Positions 27,115 to 34,132 of a DNA stretch of 64,000 nt are shown here, in pieces (position 1 is the stretch's first letter; each line of letters opens with the position of its first letter). The DNA is from Lachnospiraceae bacterium (GTDB lineage Bacteria > Bacillota > Clostridia > Lachnospirales > Bianqueaceae): assembly GCA_022794035.1 (NCBI GenBank), contig JAAWDX010000006.1:1-64000 (forward strand). The letters are read 5' to 3'. The notes under the pieces were generated by a model. It ran no database searches, was not told where the DNA came from, and worked only from the letters and a program-made list of their open reading frames with translations. The position numbers and the translations under genes were made by a program.

Positions 27115-27422
27115 AAGCTTCTCCCTGTTTCGTCATACTTCTATTGATTGATACGCTTTATTATACGGACAGGCCTCTAAGGAATTTGTTGATTTCTGAC
27201 GTTCAAACGCCAAAATTTTTCGCCGAATTCCAACAAAAAACAGGGCTTTGCGTCTAGACTCTGGGCGGTTGCCATAGCCGCGTTACCTGCTGCTGAAATC
27301 TGCCTTTTAACGTGCTTTAGCCTCATTTGGCACGTTAAATCGGTTGAATCTCCTCTTTAAAACTTCCCTGCCAGCCTCAAGGGACGGACCTCCGGCCAAA
27401 CAGAGCAAAAAACCATGATACC
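27115..27422 (-). promoter_or_regulatory. Upstream region of spoIIE with inverted repeat
   Basis: A 308-bp stretch without a gene. A TATAAT -10 (27165-27160) lies about 45 bp before the spoIIE start without a good -35 at 17 bp, fitting an activator-dependent promoter. CGGCGAA (27225-27219, minus) is one mismatch from the Spo0A box TGNCGAA. Further upstream, TTTAACGTGC (27306-27315) and GCACGTTAAA (27330-27339) form a perfect 10-bp inverted repeat with a 14-nt loop and no T-run. Confidence 0.35.
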
Positions 27423-27459
27423 AAAAAATCGCTCAGACCTCATAGTCTGGGCGATTTTT
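27423..27459 (-). terminator. Terminator after divIC
   Basis: A near-symmetrical stem (AAAATCGCYCAGAC and complement, 6-nt loop) flanked by A-run and T-run, so it can work on either strand. It closes the yabP-yabQ-divIC unit. Confidence 0.85.
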
Positions 27460-27478
27460 CTGTTACATCATTTTTCAC

Positions 27479-27817
27479 TTATTTTTGAATATTAATTAAG
27501 AACTCTCCTGGATAGATCAGCTTACAGCGATCGCGCGCCATCTGCTCTTTATATTCATCGGACTGATAATACTCTAAATCTACTTTAATCTGCAGCTGCT
27601 TTTCTTTTTCCTCTTCGATTTGATCCTGCAGCTGTCCCACCGTCTGATCCAGCTGTTTTCCCTGCGCCTTCAGATCAAAAATCTGCCACAGACAAGCTCC
27701 CATGAATGCTACGACAAAAATAAAAACGGAAAACTTTTTCAGCCAGCGCAGCGCCGGATGTTCTGCCTTCGTCACTTCTGAATAATATACGGTTTTTTCT
27801 TCTGTCTGTTTTGCCAT
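27479..27817 (-). CDS. divIC: Septum formation initiator DivIC/FtsB
   Basis: Single-pass division protein that partners FtsL and DivIB in the divisome. The 112 residues show a cytoplasmic N-terminus, one transmembrane helix (about 29-47), then a coiled coil (about 52-85; LDQTVGQLQDQIEEEKEKQ) and the FtsB-like C-terminal segment ARDRCKLIYPGEFLI. I start it at 27817 because GGAGG precedes that ATG; a longer frame begins at 27844. It sits 28 nt after yabQ, the standard Clostridia order. Confidence 0.88.
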   Translation of the reverse strand: MAKQTEEKTVYYSEVTKAEHPALRWLKKFSVFIFVVAFMGACLWQIFDLKAQGKQLDQTVGQLQDQIEEEKEKQLQIKVDLEYYQSDEYKEQMARDRCKLIYPGEFLINIQK

Positions 27818-27845
27818 GCGCGCGCCTCCCTTCTTTAGCTTCATC

Positions 27846-28250
27846 TTACTCTATCTGCTGGTTTTCGTCAACAGTTTTTTCTTTTTTCAGCTGTTTTCGC
27901 AGCCTGCTTTTCTCTCTGTATTTCTGCCATTTATGAACCGGAAACAGCAGCAGCTTCCATATTCCGCACCAAATCCTCAAAAAGATGGGACTGAGCAACA
28001 AAAAATAGAGTATACAGCCGCATACGATTCCTAAAAAGCCATATCCTCGCAGCGCCCCCTGATTTTTCAGAAAAAACAGCGCATAGCAGGCAGCAAAGGC
28101 GGCAATCCAAAAGATCCCGTCCTCTGCCAGCACCGCTCCCACACAGTGCCGGATGCTCCGCCGCACCGCTCGGAGTCCGTCATAAATCAGGCTCCCTCCT
28201 GCTCCTAAAATGACAAAATATATAAAAAGCCATGCCTGCTGATATCTCAT
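27846..28250 (-). CDS. yabQ: Spore cortex biosynthesis protein YabQ
   Basis: Membrane protein needed for spore cortex formation. The 134 residues contain four hydrophobic segments (about 5-22, 43-61, 66-90 region split by a short loop), then a basic tail (KWQKYREKSRLRKQLKKEK), as in YabQ. The order yabP-yabQ-divIC is diagnostic. It starts 3 nt after yabP ends, so translation is coupled. The family is poorly conserved in sequence; gene order carries much of the call. Confidence 0.82.
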   Translation of the reverse strand: MRYQQAWLFIYFVILGAGGSLIYDGLRAVRRSIRHCVGAVLAEDGIFWIAAFAACYALFFLKNQGALRGYGFLGIVCGCILYFLLLSPIFLRIWCGIWKLLLFPVHKWQKYREKSRLRKQLKKEKTVDENQQIE

Positions 28251-28253
28251 CCA

Positions 28254-28532
28254 TCAGCTCCTAAACAGGCGGCTCATCAAACCGGACTTATTTTTACTGT
28301 TTACCACTTCATCATAAACAATTTCACTGACCTCTCCTGCCAGCCCTACCTGTCCTTGGTCTAAATTTAGACTGCTCATATGAAGATCCGTCCCCCGAAT
28401 GCTCAGCATCCCCTCGCTGGTCTCCATGATTACCTCAGTTTCATCAAACACAAGCAGGTCCAAAACACCTGTTACCTCTACCTTTTTTCGGCTATCCATC
28501 AACAGCCGGTGATTCAATTTGGCCGCGTCCAT
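28254..28532 (-). CDS. yabP: Sporulation protein YabP
   Basis: A 92-residue soluble protein of the YabP/YqfC family required for spore coat and cortex assembly. Visible features are the LLMDSRKKVEVTGVLDLLVFDET opening block split over residues 10-32, and the LSIRGTDLHMSSLNLDQG core near 44-61 that defines the family. GGAGG precedes the ATG. First gene of yabP-yabQ-divIC. Confidence 0.9.
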   Translation of the reverse strand: MDAAKLNHRLLMDSRKKVEVTGVLDLLVFDETEVIMETSEGMLSIRGTDLHMSSLNLDQGQVGLAGEVSEIVYDEVVNSKNKSGLMSRLFRS

Positions 28533-28605
28533 ATGTCCTCCTCGCTTCCTGATTGCTATAGGACATCTTATGAATCATCCTGACATTATATACCATCTCT
28601 GCCTG

Positions 28606-28845
28606 TTATAATGCCGTATACATAGCTCCGGCCTCTTCTTTGCGCACATGCTCGGACAGGCTGGTCACCTTAACGCGCACCGTGCTGCTGCCAAAGCGGA
28701 TCTCAATCACATCCCCCAAATGCACCTCTGTGCCTGCTTTGGCTATCTTCTCATTGATCGATACGCGCCCTGCATCGCAGGCCTCATTAGCCACAGTGCG
28801 CCGTTTGATTAGGCGGGAAACCTTTAAATATTTATCTAATCTCAT
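28606..28845 (-). CDS. rqcP: S4-domain RNA-binding protein RqcP
   Basis: A 79-residue S4-fold protein (YabO, HSP15-like). RqcP binds 50S subunits carrying stalled peptidyl-tRNA and works with RqcH in C-terminal alanine tailing. The whole protein is an S4 domain: MRLDKYLKVSRLIKRRTVAN with the basic RNA-binding helix, then GRVSINEKIAKAGTEVHLGD. It lies between hup and yabP as in most Firmicutes. Start supported by an AAGGAG just upstream. Confidence 0.9.
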   Translation of the reverse strand: MRLDKYLKVSRLIKRRTVANEACDAGRVSINEKIAKAGTEVHLGDVIEIRFGSSTVRVKVTSLSEHVRKEEAGAMYTAL

Positions 28846-28871
28846 GCCTTCTCCTTTCTAAAATACAGCTG

Positions 28872-28901
28872 AAAAAATCCCGGTAACCATTACCGGGATT
28901 T
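28872..28901 (-). terminator. Terminator after hup
   Basis: Perfect 12-bp stem AAATCCCGGTAA with a 3-nt loop, followed by TTTTTC on the minus strand. Confidence 0.9.
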
Positions 28902-28920
28902 GAATCCATCTTCACTTTTA

Positions 28921-29196
28921 TTATTCGTTGATTGCGTCCTTCAAAGCCTTGCCGGGTTTGAATTTAGGCGTCTTGGAAGCCTGAATGGTAATGGTCTGTT
29001 TGGTCTGAGGATTGATACCAGTTCTTTCAGGTCTTGCAACCACTTCAAAGGTACCGAAGCCTACCAGCTGAATTTTCTCACCTTTCTGCAAAGAAGTGGT
29101 GATTACCTCTTCAAATGCCGCCAATGCCTTCTCCGCATCTTTTTTGGTCATTTCTGCGTTCTCTGCCATAGCAGCTACTAACTGAGCCTTGTTCAT
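28921..29196 (-). CDS. hup: HU family DNA-binding protein
   Basis: Nucleoid protein that bends DNA as a homodimer. The 91 residues match HU closely: N-terminal MNKAQLVAAMAENAEMTKKD, the GFGTFEVVARPERTGINPQT beta-arm region with the intercalating proline, and the C-terminal FKPGKALKDAIN. A strong ribosome binding site and TTGACA promoter upstream with a perfect terminator downstream fit an abundant protein. Confidence 0.97.
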   Translation of the reverse strand: MNKAQLVAAMAENAEMTKKDAEKALAAFEEVITTSLQKGEKIQLVGFGTFEVVARPERTGINPQTKQTITIQASKTPKFKPGKALKDAINE

Positions 29197-29320
29197 TATA
29201 AATCTCCTCCTGTGGAATAAAATAATCCGGTCATCCGCAGATGACTGTCATTTATGTTCTGCACATTACTGCAGGCTGCTGCAGGGACGTATTCTTCCCT
29301 TCGCACTCAATACTCTATTA

Positions 29321-29349
29321 TATATATACGCCTTCCCGCCATTTGTCAA
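29321..29349 (-). promoter_or_regulatory. Promoter of hup
   Basis: TTGACA (29349-29344) and TATATA (29326-29321) with a 17-bp spacer; a second TATAAT overlaps 4 bp further on. It begins right after the stop of the preceding gene. Confidence 0.65.
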
Positions 29350-29351
29350 GC

Positions 29352-30398
29352 CTATTTCGCCAAGAAGATGTAAATTTTGTCCTCCAAGCTCATAATTTCA
29401 CTCAAAAGCCGGGCATAGCGGGCATCATTTCCATATTTCCGGCGCTGCCGGCGGTACAAGACCAGCGTACTCAGCCGCTCCCACGCCATGGCAGAGGCCT
29501 CCATCAGCTCCTTCAGCTCAGGCCTCTCATGGGCAAGCCAATGCGCCATCACCTTCCGCCTCGTCGCAAGATCCGTCAGCTTCCAGTTCAGAATATCGCC
29601 CTGCTCGATAAAATCATATTCCGTATCCGGCCCCGACAGATCCAGCTCCGGCCCCGACAGACATGCCATCAGAAGCTGAATCGCCCTGCGCCCCCTATAC
29701 AGCCTTTCTGCTTCCTTTTCGTATTTAAACACTCTTTCTTCCCTATATCCGGCGGCATAGGCCGCAAGCAGCTCATGGCCATAGCTCTTCAGACGGCTCC
29801 GGTTTTCTTCATGCCACTCTACATAGGCCAGCTGAAACATCTGCTGCAAAATGGCGTCCACGGTGCTTTGCTCGATCCATCCAAGCTCAGGATTTCGCGG
29901 ATACGGCACATAACCGGTGCTATGAATCGATGAGGTATCAAAATAGATATAACGCCCCGCTTCTTCTCCCAAAATGACAAAAACATGATTCGGCTGCTGA
30001 TAATGCTGCGTATCGAGCGCCGGATGATAGCGCGCTGAAAAAGGCAGCAGCGGGTGAATGGTTCCGATATAGGCTTCCCTGCCTTCTGCCAGCAGCGCAT
30101 GCAGCTTTTTCAGCTTTTCTTCAAAGCTTCCCTCTACAAAACAGTATTCATACAGATGATGCGAGCTCCAGTCCTCCAGCTCAATCGAAAAATCCCCGCT
30201 TTCTTTTTGCAGCCATACCCCCGGCTGCAAATCATGGAGACAGGCGGCTATCTGCTCTTCGCGACTAAGCCTCTGCCTCGATACGGCAAGCCAAGACTTA
30301 TCCCGGCACATCATCATATTCTGATACAAAAAATCGGGCTTTCCCTGATAGGTTCTAAATTCGTGCTTCCAAGTCGCTTCTTTCATTTGATTTCTCAC
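29352..30398 (-). CDS. BtrH-like protein of the ACP/FkbH cassette
   Basis: A 348-residue soluble protein without a firmly recognised family. The middle reads IGTIHPLLPF (about 111-120), QPNHVFVILGEE (about 135-146), YIYFDTSS (about 151-158), the G-x-x-P...His...Asp rhythm of BtrH_N/C39-like papain-fold proteins; BtrH moves an acyl chain from an acyl carrier protein to an amine in butirosin synthesis. The C-terminal half is helical and rich in Arg and Glu. I start it at a GTG (30398) because this gives the same 4-nt stop/start overlap with the FkbH-like gene as the other two junctions, with GGAAAG upstream; an in-frame ATG at 30386 is an alternative. Role as acyl transferase is inference. Confidence 0.5.
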   Translation of the reverse strand: MRNQMKEATWKHEFRTYQGKPDFLYQNMMMCRDKSWLAVSRQRLSREEQIAACLHDLQPGVWLQKESGDFSIELEDWSSHHLYEYCFVEGSFEEKLKKLHALLAEGREAYIGTIHPLLPFSARYHPALDTQHYQQPNHVFVILGEEAGRYIYFDTSSIHSTGYVPYPRNPELGWIEQSTVDAILQQMFQLAYVEWHEENRSRLKSYGHELLAAYAAGYREERVFKYEKEAERLYRGRRAIQLLMACLSGPELDLSGPDTEYDFIEQGDILNWKLTDLATRRKVMAHWLAHERPELKELMEASAMAWERLSTLVLYRRQRRKYGNDARYARLLSEIMSLEDKIYIFLAK

Positions 30399-31861
30399 TT
30401 GATTTCTTTCCAGTTTCTTTGACTGCGCAGCCACTGCCGCAGCCATTCATTTTTTGTTGTATCCTGCCAGCGGTAGCTCTGAATCCATTCCGGCAGCTGG
30501 CTGATGAGCTTCTTTTCTGCCTCTCTGCCCAGCGCCCGGCAGGAAAGGCAAAACAGATCCAAACTTTTCTTATTTCTGTCTAGGCCAATGCAGCCGACTA
30601 ACCCCAGATCCCGATAGACATCCGACATAAAGACAGCCTGCAGCTCGTAGCCCTGCCGGTTTTGCCGCAGCTCTTCTGCCGTATAGCGTACCCCGTTGGT
30701 ACAGCGGTTGGCTCTGCGGCTCAGATCGCTGATTCGTGCCAGATCCGATTCCTTTGCTGGCTGAATCCGAATTCTGGTATCCAGCTGGTTTAAAAATTCC
30801 TCGTAGCTGACTGCATTTTTCCGCAGCTCTTCCCGCTTTACATTATCCTGATAGGTCTGCAGTCGCAGCTGGTTCTGTGCATTTTGATCCTCTGGCATGA
30901 TCCATATCTGTTCTGCCAGCTTCTTAAAAATTGTCTCTTTCTGAAACCATACGCTGCCCATTTGTGGATAATGGCTCTTCACCTGTGCGAGCTCCCACTC
31001 CTGATCATCAATTAGCACCATATCCTGGGGGTCCAGCTGCAAAATATCAGCTAGATCCGCAATTTGTTCTGATTTAGGCTTCCAGCTGATGGACCATGCG
31101 GCAATATCCTCTTCTTTGAGCACCATAGCCGTATGACTACGAAAGACCTGTTTTACATCCTCAGGTTCATTTTTACTGCATACAGCCAGTATGATCCCGT
31201 GCTCCTGCAAGCGCTTGAGCAGGCTTTGAAATTGATGATAGGCCTGCCCTGTACCGGTTTCTGCAATTTGAATACCGGCTATGCCATCCTCGCTGACGAC
31301 TCCGCCCCAAAGTACGCCGTCACAGTCCAGCACAATGCATTTCTTTCTGCGTCCATGCCTCGTCTCATACAGCCGCACGGCCTGAATGGCTACTTGCTTT
31401 TGCAGCTCTGCGCTATAATAGTCTCCCCAGCGCCTCTCTCCTTTTGCCATAGACCGTTCTAGTCCAATCTCGGCTATGATCCATTCTAAATTCAGTACAC
31501 CATCGCGTGCGAAGGGCGGCTCTGCGGTCTGACTTGGCGGCCATGCCGCGCCGTAAAATGAAAATAGGGGGCTGGAGAGGCGCTCCTGACTTACTCTTAT
31601 GTCGGCCTCGTCCTGCACAAGCTGCACTGCCTGTGGCCCCGGCCATATGATGCGTATTGTATCCGGCTTTTTGGGCTGCTGGCGCTCTTCCCAAGGGGTT
31701 CTGCTGATGTGCGCTTTTTTCCCCAGCTTTGCCCATGCCTCCTGCAGATATAGCTCAAACCATGGCTGCAGCGGCATGTCGGATATGATCTCTGCCTGAA
31801 TGCATTCTGCCGCTGTTTGCTGTAAGCGCTCTATTTGCTGTTTCAGCTCTATGTATGTCAT
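30395..31861 (-). CDS. FkbH-like HAD-IIIC family enzyme
   Basis: A 488-residue HAD superfamily protein. The HAD motif I is LDCDGVLWGG (178-187) with Asp179 and Asp181; motif II lies in LAVCSKNEP and the later acidic motif in MVLIDDQEWE. Characterised FkbH relatives dephosphorylate 1,3-bisphosphoglycerate and load the glyceryl group onto an acyl carrier protein. The N-terminal ~170 residues are an unassigned region and the C-terminal ~130 look GNAT-like (IRIQPAKESDLARISDLSRR), as in other FkbH proteins. It overlaps its neighbours by 4 nt on both sides, in a cassette with an ACP. No polyketide synthase or NRPS is nearby. Confidence 0.82.
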   Translation of the reverse strand: MTYIELKQQIERLQQTAAECIQAEIISDMPLQPWFELYLQEAWAKLGKKAHISRTPWEERQQPKKPDTIRIIWPGPQAVQLVQDEADIRVSQERLSSPLFSFYGAAWPPSQTAEPPFARDGVLNLEWIIAEIGLERSMAKGERRWGDYYSAELQKQVAIQAVRLYETRHGRRKKCIVLDCDGVLWGGVVSEDGIAGIQIAETGTGQAYHQFQSLLKRLQEHGIILAVCSKNEPEDVKQVFRSHTAMVLKEEDIAAWSISWKPKSEQIADLADILQLDPQDMVLIDDQEWELAQVKSHYPQMGSVWFQKETIFKKLAEQIWIMPEDQNAQNQLRLQTYQDNVKREELRKNAVSYEEFLNQLDTRIRIQPAKESDLARISDLSRRANRCTNGVRYTAEELRQNRQGYELQAVFMSDVYRDLGLVGCIGLDRNKKSLDLFCLSCRALGREAEKKLISQLPEWIQSYRWQDTTKNEWLRQWLRSQRNWKEIK

Positions 31862-32754
31862 GTTCCACCAAATATTTTTCGATTTTGTTTTAGCTTCTCT
31901 TTGTCGGCTGGGGTCAGGAGCTGGCGTACGATTTGAGGAAGGCCGGGATTGTCGAGACGCTCCTCAAAAGGAAGGGGCCAGCGCTTTTTTTCTGCCTTGG
32001 CAAGTCCAAATTGTTCGAGCAGCTCTTCTCCTGCCGGTGTTTTCAGGCTGCTGACCTGCTGCGCCAGAGCGGGCATTTCACAGGCTTTGGCCGTGTAATA
32101 TAAAATGTAATAAAAATACGGCTTTAGCTGATAGGCATCCATCCAGCTGGTTAATGCAGTCCAGTCAAGCTCATCCCGGCGCCGCTGCCAGAAGGCCGCA
32201 ATATCCTGAAAGGCTCTGCGCGTGATTGGGTTGTACTGTGCCAGATGATACAGGCTATTCATATCTTTATAATGATGCAGACAGAGCTGCAGAAAGGCAT
32301 CGGAAATAGATAGTGCCGGGACTTCCAGATCATAGATTGGCAGGATCTCACGCCGTTTTAGAAAATCGGCTACTAGAGGCCGCGGTCCGTCCCATTCTCC
32401 CCAAAGCAGCTCATAGTTGATGTCTAATAGCAGGGTGCCAAATGAAAGCTTTTTCTGATAGGGCGCTGTCTGATGAGAAAAGGCCTTTGCAATGACCTGC
32501 TCCTGCCTGGTTAGCGATCCTGTTGTAAATCCGTCCTCCAGGAGAATTGATTCGAGTTTTTTGAGGTTCTGCTTTTCTATCAAAAGATCAATATCGTTGC
32601 TTTGCCTCTTTCTTGGTTCTCCAAAGGCCTGACACGAAAGGGCCTCTCCCTTGATGATGGCATATGGAAAATCGGCTTTTTCTTTTAGTAAAGAAAGAAG
32701 GTATTGATACTGCACCTTTACCGCTGCTTTTCGCAGCAATTCTTCTGCGTTCAT
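31858..32754 (-). CDS. Nucleotidyltransferase-fold protein (NTP_transf_5 type)
   Basis: A 298-residue protein with the minimal nucleotidyltransferase pattern of PF14907: IKGEALS (34-40), an Arg-rich approach, then SNDIDLLIE with Asp54 and Asp56 as the metal-binding D-x-D, and a further acidic strand LLLDINYEL near 115 as third carboxylate. A helical C-terminal domain follows. Members appear in secondary-metabolite and lasso-peptide clusters, where some modify small molecules or peptides; substrate here is unknown. It overlaps acp and the FkbH-like gene by 4 nt each. Confidence 0.75.
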   Translation of the reverse strand: MNAEELLRKAAVKVQYQYLLSLLKEKADFPYAIIKGEALSCQAFGEPRKRQSNDIDLLIEKQNLKKLESILLEDGFTTGSLTRQEQVIAKAFSHQTAPYQKKLSFGTLLLDINYELLWGEWDGPRPLVADFLKRREILPIYDLEVPALSISDAFLQLCLHHYKDMNSLYHLAQYNPITRRAFQDIAAFWQRRRDELDWTALTSWMDAYQLKPYFYYILYYTAKACEMPALAQQVSSLKTPAGEELLEQFGLAKAEKKRWPLPFEERLDNPGLPQIVRQLLTPADKEKLKQNRKIFGGT

Positions 32755-32969
32755 CTAAGCGCCCTTTCCATCTTTTCAATTGTATTCATCGCATCCAGTA
32801 AAAGGTATTCATCATCGACTTCTTTTCCGCTTTCCTCTTCAAGCGCTACGACAATTTTTATAAACGCGATAGAATCCATGCCTAGCTCGCGTAGATCCGC
32901 CTGTCTTCCGGCTTTGCCGGCTTCTTCACTGATCAGTTCTGTTAGTACCCTACGAATCGTTTCTTCCAT
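32751..32969 (-). CDS. Acyl carrier protein
   Basis: A 72-residue stand-alone carrier protein. The phosphopantetheine attachment motif is LGMDSIAFIK with Ser33 as acceptor; the four-helix length and acidic character fit. The DSI in place of the DSL of fatty-acid ACPs, and its position heading a cassette with an FkbH-like enzyme, point to a specialised carrier, not the fatty acid ACP. A GGAGGAG ribosome binding site precedes the ATG. Upstream are two copies of a promoter/hairpin unit. Confidence 0.88.
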   Translation of the reverse strand: MEETIRRVLTELISEEAGKAGRQADLRELGMDSIAFIKIVVALEEESGKEVDDEYLLLDAMNTIEKMERALR

Positions 32970-33034
32970 TGTCTCCTCCTAGTTGCTCATTTGTTTTAAT
33001 CCCTGCGGGATTCTTGTTTCCCTGTGCGATATCG

Positions 33035-33118
33035 GAGTTTGATGCTTGACATCAAACTTGGAAAGCGGCTCACGGACTTGAATCCTCAAAATTGCCTTGC
33101 CGCCTTTATTATACCATG
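33035..33118 (-). repeat. Promoter/double-hairpin unit, copy A (proximal to acp)
   Basis: An 84-bp unit matching copy B at about 70 positions with a 93-bp period. On the minus strand it holds an extended -10 (TGGTATAAT; TATAAT at 33113-33108), then a weak GC-rich hairpin, then a hairpin with arms AAGTTTGATG and CATCAAACTC. It lies about 65 nt before the acp start, so it would form the mRNA leader. Confidence 0.7.
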
Positions 33119-33127
33119 ACGACACCA

Positions 33128-33211
33128 GAGTTTGACGCTTTGCGTCAAACTCATAAGGCGGCTCAGGGGCTTGATTAGCCTAAATTGCCTTGCCGCCTTT
33201 ATTATACCATG
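33128..33211 (-). repeat. Promoter/double-hairpin unit, copy B (distal)
   Basis: Second 84-bp unit with its own extended -10 (TATAAT at 33206-33201). Here the first hairpin is a perfect AAGGCGGC/GCCGCCTT and the second a perfect 11-bp GAGTTTGACGC stem with loop AAA. One stem pair is T-A in copy A and C-G in copy B, a compensatory change. Confidence 0.7.
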
Positions 33212-33264
33212 GGGATAGTCTTTTTTCTAGCTAAATCCATATATTGTAAATTTTTGAAACATAT

Positions 33265-33295
33265 TAAAAAACCAGCCGTCATCATGACAGCTGGT
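33265..33295 (-). terminator. Terminator overlapping the end of the SSB-like gene
   Basis: An 11-bp stem (ACCAGCTGTCA with complement, one G-T) followed by TTTTTTAATA on the minus strand. The 3-nt loop TGA is the stop codon itself. Confidence 0.85.
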
Positions 33296-33932
33296 CTACC
33301 GTTTCCATTTTAGAAATCGATATTTCATATGCGGTCCTCTGCTCTACTTCCCCTTCCTGACCAATCCGTTTTTGATATTGTCGGCTTTGAATGCGCCCCC
33401 AGATTCTGATGCGGCTCCCCACCGGGAAATTGGCGGCAAAGCGCGCATTCCGCCCCCAGGCAATCGCAGGAATATAATCCGATTTATTATAAGGCCGATT
33501 CACTGCCAGCAGCAGATCGGTAATTTCCCGTCCTAAAGGAGTCTTTCGGTAAATAGGGGCTTTGCAGACATACCCATCTAAAAAAATCTGATTGGGTGTA
33601 TCCCATCCTTTTAGCTCCTCCTCTTCTACATCCAGAACCTCTAGATCCCGAACAAATACCGAAAGCAATAGCTTACTTTTATTCTCCGTATGCTGATTAT
33701 ACGAGCGGAACTGTCCCTCTACGCGAATCATATGTCCACTGTATATCTGTTCCGGATTCAATAGCCGATTAGAAATCATCACGGGAATTTCATCATATGA
33801 ATCAGATAAACGTGTGACTCTTATTTTAGCCGTATAAAAATCCTCTCCATATACCGTATGGCTATAGACAAGCTCATCGTCCAGCCTCCCTACGATTTCT
33901 ACCATATTATTTTTAATCACCTGCTCCGTCAT
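33282..33932 (-). CDS. SSB-like protein with two OB folds
   Basis: A 216-residue protein made of two single-stranded-DNA-binding-type OB folds. The first (about 8-100) has NMVEIVGRL...FYTAKIRVTRLS and IRVEGQFRSYN; the second (about 112-212) has NQIFLDGYVCKAPIYRKTPLGREITDLLLAV and IRIWGRIQSRQYQKR, the recognisable SSB pattern (gNLtrdPelr...a.f.lAv...vwGrlq). It lacks the acidic glycine-rich tail of replication SSB. It may act in DNA repair, replication restart or competence. Monocistronic, with its terminator built over the stop codon. Confidence 0.72.
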   Translation of the reverse strand: MTEQVIKNNMVEIVGRLDDELVYSHTVYGEDFYTAKIRVTRLSDSYDEIPVMISNRLLNPEQIYSGHMIRVEGQFRSYNQHTENKSKLLLSVFVRDLEVLDVEEEELKGWDTPNQIFLDGYVCKAPIYRKTPLGREITDLLLAVNRPYNKSDYIPAIAWGRNARFAANFPVGSRIRIWGRIQSRQYQKRIGQEGEVEQRTAYEISISKMETVDQLS

Positions 33933-34041
33933 CTCCAGATCTCCCTCCGTATTGTATGTGTGTTTTACCCAAGCGGCTTTTCTCTTTGATCCGCATTCTT
34001 CCTATATATACGTACGGCTTTGGAAAATATGACTAAATGAC

Positions 34042-34071
34042 TTGACAAACTTCTATACGATACCGTATAAT
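34042..34071 (+). promoter_or_regulatory. Promoter of the sugar isomerase gene
   Basis: TTGACA (34042-34047) and TATAAT (34066-34071), spacer 18 bp. The spacer holds a near palindrome around TATACGATACCGTATA (14 of 16 positions symmetric). AT-rich repeats TTTTAAAA follow in the leader. Both are possible operators. Confidence 0.7.
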
Positions 34072-34132
34072 GTCACTATATTAAAATCGTTTTAAAAACC
34101 ATTTTAAAATTTATGAATCAGGAGGCTTTATT

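Noticed and set aside
27240..27340. A tRNA or other structured RNA between divIC and spoIIE
   Set aside because: The inverted repeat does not fold into a cloverleaf, and no T-loop consensus (GGTTCGAATCC-like) is present.
28256..33282. Horizontal transfer of the ACP/FkbH cassette as part of a mobile island
   Set aside because: There are no integrase, tRNA end, direct flanking repeats or transposase at its borders. Codon use looks like the neighbours by eye, so transfer cannot be claimed without computation.
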